64,000 nt of DNA, from assembly GCA_025449115.1 (NCBI GenBank), contig JAHLKC010000052.1, forward strand, positions 1 through 64,000. Reading direction: 5' to 3'. The first letter of the stretch is position 1; each line of letters begins with the position of its first letter. The notes below the pieces were generated by a model, which saw nothing but the letters and a program-made list of their open reading frames with translations, made no database searches and was not told the origin of the DNA. Origin of the DNA: Chytridium lagenaria. Its lineage: Eukaryota > Chytridiomycota > Chytridiomycetes > Chytridiales > Chytridiaceae. Positions 11,402 to 21,605 of this stretch are shown here, piece after piece. The position numbers and the translations under genes were made by a program.

Positions 11402-11463
11402 ACAAGTACTTCGTACACCCAATGTCCGACTTTGTCCGGACGTTAGGTAATACAAAGTACTTG
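11402..11463. repeat. Imperfect inverted repeat (about 27-bp arms)
   Basis: ACAAGTACTTCGTACACCCA on one side mirrors TGGGTGTACGAAGTACTT-like sequence on the other, around a seven-base loop between GTCCG and CGGAC. The hairpin lies between the two Y repeats and next to the right-hand Y copy. Confidence 0.6.
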
Positions 11464-11488
11464 TAGTGAGTGGAGTGAATTCGGGATA

Positions 11489-11545
11489 TTATGCTTATGA
11501 TATTCGATATTCAGCTCTGAGAGAAAATGGGCTCGAGCGGGCGGG
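11489..11545 (+). repeat. Direct repeat Y, copy 2
   Basis: This is the second copy of the 55-bp repeat at 11019. It differs by a few bases (TATTCGATATTCAG for TATCCGATATTCAG). Confidence 0.6.
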
Positions 11546-11659
11546 CTATACACTCGCCGATGCTCATATGCCCGAAAAATGCTGCACGTTCGAGACCAAT
11601 GCTCAAAATAGGTGGTAAGAAAACGTTTATTGGGAATTAAAAGTGAGGTTATTAAAAAA

Positions 11660-13044
11660 TTAAAACGAGGGAAGGTGGGTCTTCCAGGAAATGAGGGCAC
11701 TCTGCCAATCCGTGAGAGAACGGGCCTGGGAAGGCGAGACAGCGGCGGAAAGTTGGGAATAGCGCGCAGCCATTTCTGCCGAGCGCAAATGACCCGCAGT
11801 CATAGCTAAAGGAATGCGGTCCTCAGCAACAACCGTAGAGATAGCAGTGGCCACGCGTAGGCCTTGAATAGTTTCTTCGTGGTATCCAAAGTAGCCTGGA
11901 GTGCCGACGTAAAACGAGTTTGAAAAGTCTTATAGGTGGTAAAGCGATGAGGAATGGTGGTGGTTGGGGATGAGGGAAGGAAACACATATGGTGAGCCGA
12001 TAAGGGGAGGCCCACAATAGCACACTCTTTGGCATAAGCCTTAAGAGCAAAGATAACGCAACGGGAAGGGTGGGGATCGAAAAGTATGACAATGCCAGCC
12101 TTCACGGTTTTACCAGAGAACAAAGCGACATGAATACCCGAGCCATCAGGAAGCCACGTAACCGCATGGGGATCCAGAAAAACAATGTCACCTCCTCGAT
12201 AACCCGCGGCAGCAGTTAACAAACAAAAGGCGGTATTTTGTAGTGCGATTAAACGGGTATAAACACCGACGACGGGTTTATGAAGAGCTGCCGTTGCTGC
12301 CAGCGTGCCAAAAAGTTATGGCAGACGTAAGGACGGAAGGGAAACCGGGTTGGCCTGAACCCGTGCCAAAAGGGCGGACTGGCCTTCGCGTTCTAGGAAA
12401 GAAAGATTTTGAGAGACCAGGGAGGAGTCAGCCAGGTTACCGGACAAGGAAGTGGGTGACCATGGAGCAACAAGGCCGGTAGTTTGGAGGGCTGTCTTCA
12501 AAAGGCTGATGTGACGGGATATGGAGGCGGGAGCGGCGCGGATAGGGCAACGGAGGTGGAGATCCGCAGTTGGGAGCCGGTCAGGACAGGTAGCCGGAGA
12601 GGGGCAGGTGGGGCCACAGTGATGGAGAAGGCGGTTTTGGGCGGTTGCAGTGCCTTTGTGGGGACAGGTGGGATGGTGGTATTGGGTGTTGGCGGTGTGG
12701 TCTTTGGAGATGAGAAAATCGACGACAGAGGCTGGGGTGGCCGAGGCGAGAGCGACAGGTGGACGGAGAGTAGCAAGAAACGCCGTGAAAGCCAGCAAGG
12801 TGCGGTCTTTGTTAAGGGTTTTGGGAAGGGACTGGAGAGAATGTTGGAAGGCCTGACGGCGGTATATGGTGTAGGTATCTAAGGGACCCGAGGCTGGTGG
12901 AGGGAGGGGGACGAACGGCGGCACCACAGAAAGGATAGAAGGAGAAAGAAGGCTGGAGTGGGAAGAGGCACTGGGAACAACCGTGTGGAAGGGAAATGGA
13001 TGTGGACATGAAGGAAAACGTACTATGGAGCAAGTCAGAAACAC
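11660..13044 (-). pseudogene. Tyrosine recombinase of the DIRS-like element
   Basis: The N-terminal half (13044-12316) is Pro/Ser-rich, with a helical core resembling the phage-integrase N-terminal domain. The catalytic half (12222-11660) shows an AAGYRGGDIVFL segment with the first catalytic Arg, then about 100 residues later a RVATAISTVVAEDRIPLAMT stretch followed by GHLRSAEMAARYS, which supplies the HxxR-like box and the nucleophilic Tyr. A frame change lies near 11855, between the two catalytic boxes. In this order of elements the recombinase inserts a circular DNA intermediate without target duplication. Confidence 0.7.
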
Positions 13045-13119
13045 TCAAGCGAAGAAAAATATGTATCAACAAATTTGGGGAGTTCGATTTGACAATTTAA
13101 TTATTTTTTGACGCCCAAA

Positions 13120-16020
13120 GAGATGTTAAAGAGCACGATGAAAAACAACGAAATCATGGGGTAAAGGTAAGAGGATGGTGGTGCGCGCGATTTGTTGAAT
13201 ACTTGTTGTTCACGGGGCTCAATTAAAACAAAGTTAAACGCACTTTTGCTCGAACAACGTTCTTAATTTATTTCGACTCAACACACGAGTCTTTAAATAC
13301 TCAAACAAAACGAACAAGTAAAGAGGAAAGACAACACAAAGGTAAACCTATCGAAGACGCATACACTCACGCCTTAAACTCTCCACTACAAAGATAAAGA
13401 AATCAGAAAGCCTTGACGGGAACAAAGGAATAAGGCTAGAAGGGAATGCCCAATCACAAACAGGTAGAGTTATAATAAACTGGCATAAAGAAATAAACCA
13501 ATCAAGGAAGGTAAATCAAAGTGGAAATTCAAATGAGTCCAGAATGTAAATTAGAAGTCCAGTGGGCGCGTTTGCGCTCAACTCTAACGACGCGTAAATT
13601 CCAGAGCACTCTAGTGTTGCGCCCGACGCCGCGGACTAATGGTGCGAGTGATGCTGACGCGTCCTTGTGAGTCAAGTGGGCGAAACCCAACACGATTTTG
13701 CAGTAACCGTGAATCAGACGTTCACCACGGGAACCCAACGACCATGAAGAAGAAGATGCCTGAACCAGGGGAGGCCACCAAGAACGATAAAGGTGAGGAA
13801 CCACAATAGTGAACGAAACTGGTAAAGACAGCAAATAATCCACAGTAGGTTTGAGGATGGCGAAAGGGGGGTAGACGTATAAATGCTCTGGTGGGAGAGA
13901 CGGGTCTGGGAGCCACGCGAAGAAATTGGCCCCAGCGGAACCAGGACACAAATACCGAGATAGGAAACGAGGATGTTAAGTGGTAGATGGAGACGCCATA
14001 GCATCCATGGAAAGGGGCCTTGGGCCTTCTTAATGTGTTGGAAGGCAGAATCGACAAGAGAGTAATCATTATCCGGAGCCTCCCTAGAGATATTGTGAGC
14101 TTCGGTATTGGCGATGCCTGGAACGTGGTGGAAGGTAAGCCGTAAACCGGAGTCGCGAGCTAATGCAAATATACGTCGCACCTCAGAGTTGATGGCTAAC
14201 GAACGGGAGGATCCTTTAACAAGAGCCTCATAGAAACCCGAGTTATGAACGCCAATATCCAGCCAATCACGGGGGGTCGGCGAGCGTAGCGCAAACGCGA
14301 GAGAAGGCAAAACGTAAACATTGACAAAGGCTCGAGAGAGATGAGGAATGAAGGCTTCCAAGGAACGACGACAAGCTACGGCCTCACGAAGATTGATGGA
14401 GGAGCCAGAAGCAGGGAGGAGAGAGGATTCGAGATCACCCCCAGCTTAAAGATCGGAGGGAGAGGGAGCGAATGTAAGGATGGGGGTGTGTTTTAGGAGG
14501 AGGGTCATGAAAGAAAGGGGGTGGGAGCGGAAAGGTAGAGGTGGCCACCCCAGCGAGTATTGCTAGCGTCAGTGCGCACCGTGATGACCCAATGGGCAGA
14601 GGTCGACCAGAGATAAGGATTATTTGTCAACACAACTGACATCCAAAAGGTAATTTCATCAGAGAGGAGAGATGAAATGGAAATGGGGAGATTGCTGGGT
14701 GGATCAGACCTAGGAAAAGATTTTCTGGTAGCTGCGATGGTAAGGTAGAGGTGGTGGGTAAAGGATAAACCCCCCGGAGCTACCAGGGAAAAATGGGCAC
14801 ATTTACCGGCGAAACGCTCGAGCAAGGAAAGTGGCCGTATCATTAGAAAGAAGGAAGGCAGCCAAATCAAGAAAGACACGTTGCTTGTCTTTAGGGATGG
14901 TGAAAGTGCGGTGGACGAGGTGGATAAGGAAACCCAGGAAGCGGAAGGAAGGAGAAGGAGTAAAGATGGATTTGGTGATAGATACATAATAACCCGTAAG
15001 AATACAGAGAAGGCACCAAATGGTGGCGGCATCAGCACCTGCGCAAAAGGCAGAGCAAGTGGCAGAAGAAGAGGGACCAACGGCGGCGTCGTCAATCCAA
15101 ATTAACGCGGGAATTTGCCAAGCACGGACATAGCACGTCAAAGCAACGGCCATGGTTTGGGTGATGTGTGGGAGGATGACCAACCAAAAACTAAGACGGT
15201 GGAAACGAGGTAGGAGGCGACACCATTGATAGCACTAATAGTGCCGAAATACTTGTAGCTGGAGGGATGGAGGGGGATGTTGTTAAAACAGCGGGCAATA
15301 TCAATCACCACCGCGGAGCGTGACGTCCAATACGTCAAGGATTGAAGGCCCTCCATAGTAAAGGGAAGAGGTTTCATCCAACAGTTGAGTAGGGTAATCA
15401 TCACACTTGCGAGGTTTGGTGGGTTTGATAAGGATGGGGTTGACCATATGGAGAGAAGAAGGAAAACCGGCGGAAACAGGACCGAGGACACGACGTGCAC
15501 CCGACGTGATGTCTTTTGCCGTAGAGGTGGCAACAAACGTAGCGAAAGCGGGAGGAATGGGATGTGAGGGAGCAACCCCTCGGGGTGGGAAGTCGGAACA
15601 ATAATGGTGGCCACGATATTTCCCGGTAAAAGGCTGTATGAAATCATCCACACGGACGCCTTCCGAGACCCATCGTCGAATAAGAGTGGCTTCACGAGGA
15701 GGAGAATACGCAAGAACCTCCTCCCACATAGGAAGGGTGCTGGAGTTGACACAACCCGCGACAAAAGCGGAGGGATTTGGGAAAGCAAGGTCGTGAGGTG
15801 TGGCGTGAGTAGAACCACCCAGGAGGGCAGACAACTGGTCAAAAAGCGTGGACCGAGAAGGCGGTGGTATGGGAACACCATTAGAACGACACCAGGAAGT
15901 GGGTGTGGGAAACTGAAGAATACACAAAGATATAATGGTAAAAAAAAAAAATCTATTTAGAGTTATGAAAATACAAATAAAGAAAGAAGTGGTGTGGAAA
16001 CACAATGATTGCGAGCACAA
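13120..16020 (-). pseudogene. DIRS-like reverse transcriptase and RNase H
   Basis: Successive minus-strand frames give RT blocks: MVNPILIKPTKPRKCDDYPT (fingers), VVIDIARCFNNIPLHPSSYK (first catalytic Asp), and LIWIDDAAVGPSS (the DD catalytic pair), followed by RNase H TVRTDASNTRWGG and FHHVPGIANTEAHNISRE. This matches DIRS-type RT-RH, in which no integrase follows. Several single-base frame changes separate the blocks. The solo LTR at 13193-13692 interrupts the C-terminal end; after removal of the LTR and one copy of its duplication, the frame continues to a stop near 13120. Confidence 0.75.
13193..13692 (-). repeat. Solo LTR, family 1, copy B (500 bp)
   Basis: It is nearly identical to the LTR at 8972-9474 but inverted. 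It is bounded by TGTTGAATAC and CCCAACA on the plus strand, with perfect 5-bp duplications CGATT at 13188-13192 and 13693-13697. It inserted into the RT/RNase H gene of the DIRS-like element. Of the four ACGCGT words in copy A, two are intact here. Confidence 0.93.
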
Positions 16021-16535
16021 ACCGATCTAGAAGCACTCGGCTTGGAACATATGTTGTTGCAGTCCCGACCAAAATGGCCGAGTTTTTTACAGTGTCCACA
16101 GGTGTTGGTCTCCATGGACAAAGCTTTTGGTCGTATACTGGCAGAGGACCTCGGGGGATGAGAGGTAGGAGGGCGGTGGACGATTGGTAACGACGACGCC
16201 GGACAATCATAAGACGTAGGAGGCGTCTGGGCAAGGCAGCGTGTTTGGGTTAACCTAACAGCATTTCCCAAATGACGGGATTCGGCCAAAACGACGGAGG
16301 CGAGGAGGGTGGCGTTAGCGTCAGGTTTAATCCAACCCAAGACCGTGACGATGGAATTGAGTTCGTTTCGGAGGGGCAAGAACTCGCCGTCGGCTAGACG
16401 ATAGTGAACCCGACCAAGGAGGTTTTTTCCAATGCCTTCCTGATAAATGCTGTCCAAGCGGGAAAAAAAAGTCTCGCGAGAGACAATCCAGTCAGGAGGG
16501 GGCAGAATCACGAGCGCGGAGGAATTCGGCCGCAT
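15963..16535 (-). CDS. Gag-like protein with zinc knuckle (DIRS-like element)
   Basis: An open frame of about 190 residues ends with the CCHC knuckle CGHCKKLGHFGRDC and a Ser/Cys-rich tail. The N-terminal part has the helical, Trp-containing look of a retroelement Gag but no named domain that I recognise. It lies just upstream of, and overlaps, the RT frame on the same strand. The 5' end may be incomplete because related sequence continues beyond 16535. Confidence 0.6.
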   Translation of the reverse strand: MRPNSSALVILPPPDWIVSRETFFSRLDSIYQEGIGKNLLGRVHYRLADGEFLPLRNELNSIVTVLGWIKPDANATLLASVVLAESRHLGNAVRLTQTRCLAQTPPTSYDCPASSLPIVHRPPTSHPPRSSASIRPKALSMETNTCGHCKKLGHFGRDCNNICSKPSASRSVCARNHCVSTPLLSLFVFS

Positions 16536-16734
16536 CAGAACAAAATTTGCGAAGGGCTTGTGCGTATATAGATACGTGGGAGGGGAAAGGTTGTAAGCAT
16601 AACAACCATTGAGTTAAGATATGGGTGGCCGTTGAGTTATGACCCAAGGAAAGGGAAAAAGTGTGGGTGGTTCCTTAAAAGGGTGTAATGGGGTGGGCTG
16701 GCCGACAAACATAAAGAGAATAATCTGTATAAAT

Positions 16735-17061
16735 GATGATGGAGTCTTCAGAGGTGACAGGGAGCTGATAACTAAAACTTCCATATATTAATGTTAACTC
16801 CTTTTCGCAATACATGTAGAAGATGGGAATTTACACCAGAACTCATGAGCCGTAAATCCCTCCTATTACGTATCATAAACCAAACATAAAATAATAAAGT
16901 TAAGGGATTAACGCATCCTCAAATGAATGAGGAGCTCAATACAGCTGATCAACTCCAGACTTAAAATAACATGTAAATAAAACAAAGTTTGGGGAAAAAC
17001 AACGTAGACAAATTAAGAATGTGGATGAGTAAAACAAAATAGAAAGATGAATAACCCAACA
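16735..17061 (-). repeat. LTR family 2 copy, truncated at the DIRS-like element
   Basis: On the minus strand it starts TGTTGGGTTATTCATC at 17061 and matches the LTR at 17583-17981 (inverted) as far as about 16735, where similarity fades into the DIRS-like flank. It interrupts copia element 2 inside the integrase N-terminal region. Confidence 0.75.
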
Positions 17062-17582
17062 GGATCTTCTTTTCTGCTTCTTCTTTGAAACTCTTGATGT
17101 ACTTGGTTGATTCGCTTTTTTTCTTGCAAAGATATACGGTTACGTAGTTTGTGGTTCTGTTGACGATTGACGCGGTTTTCATAGGTCCGATGATATCAAC
17201 GTGAATCTTCTCGAGCGGGCCTTTAGCTTTCAATTCGTTGGGTTTGTCAGGAAATGATGCACGCGTCATATTTCCATCAACATACCCTTCGCATAGGTGA
17301 GTGTCCTCTTCACCAGTTATATTCTCCCTTTGCTACCTTCACTAATTTCTTCACTTCCTTCTTTCCTAGATGGCCCATCCGCAGATGCCATTGATGCCGA
17401 GTCACTGGCTTTCCAACCTTCTTCAAGGACATGCTGGGTTTTGAATTGATTACTTGATCCAGGTAGATAAGGTTTTCTTTGTCGCTATATGTGAACGTTG
17501 CCAGCGCTTGTGCCGACGGTTTCTTCTTTGGTTTCAAGTCATATCCGGTGTCTTTCGAAAAGATGTTCAGATCTTTCTTCCT
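17062..17582 (-). pseudogene. Copia element 2 pre-integrase and integrase N-terminal part
   Basis: The frame contains a KDLNIFSKDTGYDLKPKK stretch, then TRHQWHLRMGHLGKKEVKKL (GAG-pre-integrase zinc-binding region) and LEKIHVDIIGPMK, the start of the integrase core with its first Asp. It is cut at EKKI by the LTR at 17061. The portion 17310-17582 is homologous to the protein encoded around 9490-9640. Confidence 0.75.
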
Positions 17583-17981
17583 TGTTGGGTTTTTCATCTT
17601 TCTATTTTGTTTTCTCATCCACATTCTTAATTTGTCTACGTTGTTTTTCTTCAAACTTTGTTTTATTTACACGTTATTTTAAGTTTTGAGTTGATCAGTT
17701 GTATTGAGCTCCTCATTCCATTTGAGGATGCGTTAATCCCTTAACTTTATTATTTTATGTTTGGTTTATGATACGTAAAAGGAGGGATTTACAGGTCATG
17801 AGTTCTGTTGTAAATCCCCACTTTCTACATGTATTGAGAAAAAGAAATTTAACATCAATGTATGGAAGTTTCATCATTATTAGCTCCCTGTCACCTCTGG
17901 AGACTCCATCATCAGTTTTCTAATTTATTTACTTTATTAATTCATTATATTTAATTACATTTGAGCCCCGTAACCCCTACA
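17583..17981 (+). repeat. Solo LTR, family 2 (399 bp)
   Basis: It is bounded by TGTTGGGTTTTTCATC and CCCCTACA, with perfect 5-bp duplications TTCCT at 17578-17582 and 17982-17986. It lies in the plus orientation inside copia element 2. When it is removed the protease-to-integrase frame rejoins at the GMAR-KK junction, as in element 1. Confidence 0.92.
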
Positions 17982-17986
17982 TTCCT

Positions 17987-19147
17987 TGCCATGCCAAGCG
18001 AGATCAAGTTTTGTCCAATGTTAGGTACGTAGATAACGTTCTTTAACACTAACGTTCCCGGTCTTCCACTGTTTCTAATCTTTACTTCACAGTCTCCCAC
18101 TCCTCTTGATTCGAGCTCACTCTGGCTATCCGCAGTGCTGATGTTGCACTGGATGGAGCGATAGTTGGTCAGGATGCTACGTTGAAAAGTCATTTGGTGC
18201 GTAGCTCCTGAATCTAACAACCATCTAGTGTCTCTCGCTTGCAACGCGCCATCTCCACTCAAGTTAACAGTTGGCACTGTTGCAACAAAGACTACTGGAA
18301 CTTCTCTGTTGTTGTTTTGATGGTTGTTGTTCTGATTTGCTACATTAGCGTTAGGTCCTCGGTTCCAACCACCTCGGCCTCGACCACCTTTTCCGCGACC
18401 TCCTCAACCACGGAAACCTCCTCGTCCTCTTCCACGGAACTGGCCTCTTCCTGCAGCTGCTGGTTGAGCTTGAGGTTCGTTCTCCTCGCTCCCCAGCAGT
18501 CTCTTGCCAAATTTCCTCTCTTGCCACTTCACAACCGCGTTGTCTTGTTTCTTCTCGCTCCCCAGCAGTCTCTTGCCATATTTCCTCTCTTGCCACAATT
18601 ATAACACTCTCGGTCTTCACAACCGCGTTGTCTTGTTTCTTCTCGCTCCCCAGCAGTCTCTTGCCAAATTTCCTCTCTTGCCACAATTATAACACTCTCG
18701 GTCTTCACAACCACTTTGTCCTTGGTAGTTGTTGTGGCGCCCCGTGGCATGAGCCTGGGCACCTTCGTTGTCTTCATTTACTTTTTCCTCTCTTTGATTT
18801 TCGTTTCGTGATCTAACAGTTTTCCAACCACATAAGTATAGTCTGTCTCCGCTGGAGGGTCGTTCTCAAGGAGATTAACAATTATATCGTATGCTTCTGG
18901 GAGGGTCGTCTACAGGATGGAGATGTGTTGTGGGGTTGCCGTGTCCTCCCCCGCAGCCTTCAGTTGCTGGATAGTTGACGAGACTTCCGCGATGTAAGTC
19001 TTCAACTTGTCTTCTTCTTTCATCCTCAAGTTCGTGAGTTTGCGTCTGATCGCGTTTCTGTTTGTCTGAGCCTTTCTCTCACTCAATGATCTTATTCCAA
19101 GTCACCTTTGCCGTAGGCTCATCCTGTATCAACGGTAGGATGGTATC
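17987..19147 (-). pseudogene. Copia element 2 Gag and protease
   Basis: The protease region (18277-17987) has WLLDSGATHQMTF with the intact DSGA motif. Upstream lie an Asn/Gln-rich linker, an Arg/Gly-rich stretch and a tandemly duplicated zinc-knuckle segment at 18484-18716. The repeat unit lengths are not multiples of three, so the duplication breaks the Gag frame. The 5' part is cut by an LTR family 2 copy at 19148. Confidence 0.7.
18484..18716. repeat. Tandem duplication of the Gag zinc-knuckle coding segment
   Basis: The block beginning CTCGCTCCCCAGCAGTCTCT occurs at 18484, 18554 and 18642. On the minus strand each copy encodes all or part of CYNCGKRGNMARDCWG. Offsets of 70 and 88 bp both shift the frame, so only one copy can be read at a time. 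Confidence 0.8.
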
Positions 19148-19523
19148 TGTAGGGAATCACAGGTTCTTTGTAATTAAATGTGAAAACTTAATAAACTGAT
19201 TATATGTGATGTAAACTTATGAGTGAGGTCTCGAGAGGTGACTACTAATTATTACTGATGACAACTAACTTATTATTAATACAGCGTTCAAAACAAAACA
19301 TAATGATATGTAGGTGGCACTCCTAGCCTTAAGGTCTTCTGACCGTGCATCACTCATTGTCCCAAAACAAACAGAATAAATAAACTATGGGCGGGTGGGG
19401 TTTAGAACATAACAAATTGACAATTTTAACTTAAGAAATGAAGGCAGGAATTTAGACGGGGGCCACAAAGGACTTAACAAATTTAAATGCGGGTGAGTAA
19501 AACAAAAAAGAAAGATGAAACCC
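19148..19523 (-). repeat. LTR family 2 copy interrupting copia element 2 Gag
   Basis: On the plus strand it begins TGTAGGG and ends AAAGATGAAACCC, matching the 5898-6269 LTR. Immediately after it, at 19524-19575, a second family 2 start (TATAGGGGTTACGGGGCTC) begins and soon fades, so two LTRs abut here. Confidence 0.7.
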
Positions 19524-19629
19524 TATAGGGGTTACGGGGCTCAAAAGGAATAAAAGTGTAATAAATTAATAAAGCCGTCAAGAAGAAATGAAATTCCAAA
19601 GATAGTAAAAAATAATGGAGTGGAGAGGC

Positions 19630-19992
19630 TTAAGTGTGAGGCTGTTGTGCTTTATTCTCAAACATACCGCCACTAGCCTTCATTATGCCTCCAACAATAG
19701 TAGCCAAACTCATCGTGTCTTCCCTCCGCCTTTCTGCAGCTTCTTGTCTCTCCTTTCTCTCTTCTTCACGTTCCATCCTTCTCTCTTCCTCGCTTTCCCT
19801 TCTCTCTTCTTCACGTTCTCTCCTTTCTTGATCCCCCCTTTCCTCTCGAACTCTTTCCCTCTCTGTTTCCCTTGTCATTTGCATCATCATGATATCCTTC
19901 AAACCAGACTCGCTTTCTGCTTGTATGCTAGCCAACCTCGTAATTGCTTGGTTGACATTTCGGCATTTCCGAGCGGGTTCTGAAAAAGGCAC
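19630..19992 (-). other. Glu/Arg-rich open frame, unknown (possible repeat-derived)
   Basis: A 120-residue open frame is dominated by Glu and Arg (blocks of REREE/ERR type), predicted to be a long charged helix, and ends in a Met/Gly-rich tail. It has no ATG at its 5' end (the first in-frame ATG is in the MMMQM stretch) and no recognised domain. It lies between retroelement pieces and repeat R1. It could be a Gag-like relic or a low-complexity artefact. Confidence 0.3.
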
Positions 19993-20029
19993 AGCATTTG
20001 AACCGTCTGACGTTGAAACTCTGTGAAGT

Positions 20030-20960
20030 TCTCTCTATGGCCCCCTCTGCTAAGCTCAGGCATACAGAGGTAGAGAACCACATAATAGGTGACAAGACTA
20101 GCGTCTAGGAAGTACTCCAGATCAAGAGTCAAGCCCTATTCTGCCTTTAGTGACAGAGGGGATTTAAGTTGCTGTGGGTCTGCTCTAAAACTAATCTAAA
20201 TGAAATAAAGGAAGGAAAAAGGAAGGAATAAGATACTTAGGCGGAGATCCAACGCGCCAGAGTGGAAGGGTCATCAAGGAGGGAGTCCATCCCGCTCTTA
20301 GTAGTGCACAAGGCCTCGTAATCGCTGCAATAAGCCGTTTTAACATGTTCTCATCTGATATCTTCTACCTAAGGCCCTGCTCATGCCGCACTCCCACTCA
20401 TAGGCAACTAGATAGCCAGTCATCGCAATCAAGAAAAGAACAGAGGTGGTTATACTCCCCAAACCTTCAAAGGAATCATGCCACAGAGGCGTCTATCCAG
20501 GGCTCAGGCCTTCTTAGACTCAAGTGTCTTGGTTCAAGGTGTAGTCTCCCCCAGCGGCGCCCGCAGGTACAACCAAATAACACAATATTGAATAACAGAA
20601 GAATGAAGAAAGAAAGCATGGCCCAAGGGCAGCCATGCCTGGATGTATGTGTGGGATCAATCCAGGACTACAGAGGTGCACATAAATCTATTCAACTTTC
20701 TACAAATAATAGAACAATACACAAAGGGGAATCAAATAACAACAACAGGCATCTCAACCAAAGTGGTAGCATGTCATAAGTTGGCATACCACGTTGACCG
20801 CCCTTCCTTCTAAAAAAGCCTCTCTCGTATCTATGGGGAAAAACTATGATAACCCCGAGAGGGAAAAGAATGGAACGGGAACAACAGAATAAGAATAAGG
20901 GCACGACGTCTATATAAGCGACGCATTCATGCCTCTTGGTGAGGTTTCCAATAATTTTAC
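20030..20960 (-). repeat. Dispersed repeat R1, copy c (longest copy)
   Basis: This matches copy b (776-1410) in several blocks and copy a (190-358) at its right end, where GTCTATATAAGCGACGCATT provides a TATA box next to the conserved GGCATGAATGC block (read on the other strand). There is no coding domain. Confidence 0.55.
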
Positions 20961-21537
20961 TATGAATAAAGGATGTAGTGACCATAAGTGATTGTCTTAG
21001 CGTAGGCGTCACTTATATTTCCAAGAGCACTTGTTCCCTTATATGATGATTCTTTGCTGTCTAATTACGACTGACGTTACTAATGCGTATTTGTTTAAAG
21101 TTATATGGACGCGTTGGAACAAGCAGAAGTACTTATGTATATAGGGGCTTATGTGTTTATTTTTTTATTTTTTCTCGTTTCTTGTTTGTTTTGTTGTTTA
21201 CTATATCCTTTTTTGACTAACTTATTCACAGCAGCAAATTTATAATAAACTGAGAGAGAAGTTGTCCCCACAAAAATCATCATATCCTGTCCTGTTTGTG
21301 CATGATCTTCCCCCCCACATTGCTTATATAACACCATGTCTTTCTATCTGCCTCTTACTTGGAATGGGCCATGTTTTAATTAAGTCGTAAAGTGTACCAT
21401 GGCGCAGGATGTTGTGACATGCTCTTGAATGATGGTCTACACAGATTTGTACTTCGGTACAAATTCATTTGGACTAGTATACGGGCACAAACTGATTTGT
21501 TCCACCGTCACAAATTTTGATTTATCGTATTTTTGGA

Positions 21538-21605
21538 AGATCCAATGTATATATATGCGACGCATTCATGCCTTTTGGTGAGGTTATTCTATTATCTCAC
21601 ATTAC
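21538..21605 (-). repeat. Dispersed repeat R1, copy d (short)
   Basis: About 68 bp match the terminal part of R1: TATATATGCGACGCATTCAT, TTTTGGTGAGGTTATT, and ATCTCACA at the end. Confidence 0.6.

Larger units (their letters stand above)
11600..16600 (-). mobile_element. Tyrosine-recombinase (DIRS-like) retroelement
   Basis: On the minus strand the order is a Gag-like protein with CCHC knuckle (15963-16535), reverse transcriptase and RNase H (about 13120-16020), and a tyrosine recombinase (about 11660-13044). There is no aspartic protease and no DDE integrase. RT plus tyrosine recombinase defines the DIRS/Ngaro order (established). A solo LTR with its own target duplication sits inside at 13193-13692. 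Exact element ends could not be fixed: the left edge is near repeat Y and the right edge merges into an LTR family 2 remnant near 16735. Confidence 0.75.
17062..19147 (-). mobile_element. Ty1/copia element 2 (Gag, protease, integrase N-terminus)
   Basis: This element is closely related to copia element 1 and on the same strand. Gag lies at about 19147-18300, protease at 18277-17987, the pre-integrase segment at 17582-17310 and the start of the integrase core at 17269-17062. It is split by a solo LTR at 17583-17981 and truncated on both sides by further LTR family 2 copies. No reverse transcriptase remains here. Confidence 0.8.

Noticed and set aside
13529..13951. A 140-residue minus-strand open frame spanning the DIRS-like RT and beyond
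   Set aside because: It is a chimera created by read-through from the DIRS-like gene into the solo LTR at 13692. The same C-terminal peptide appears at 9135 because that is the other LTR copy.
14881..15960. Arg/Gly-rich plus-strand open frames in the 14.9-16 kb region
   Set aside because: They are shadows of the minus-strand DIRS-like reverse transcriptase, whose catalytic motifs are clear.
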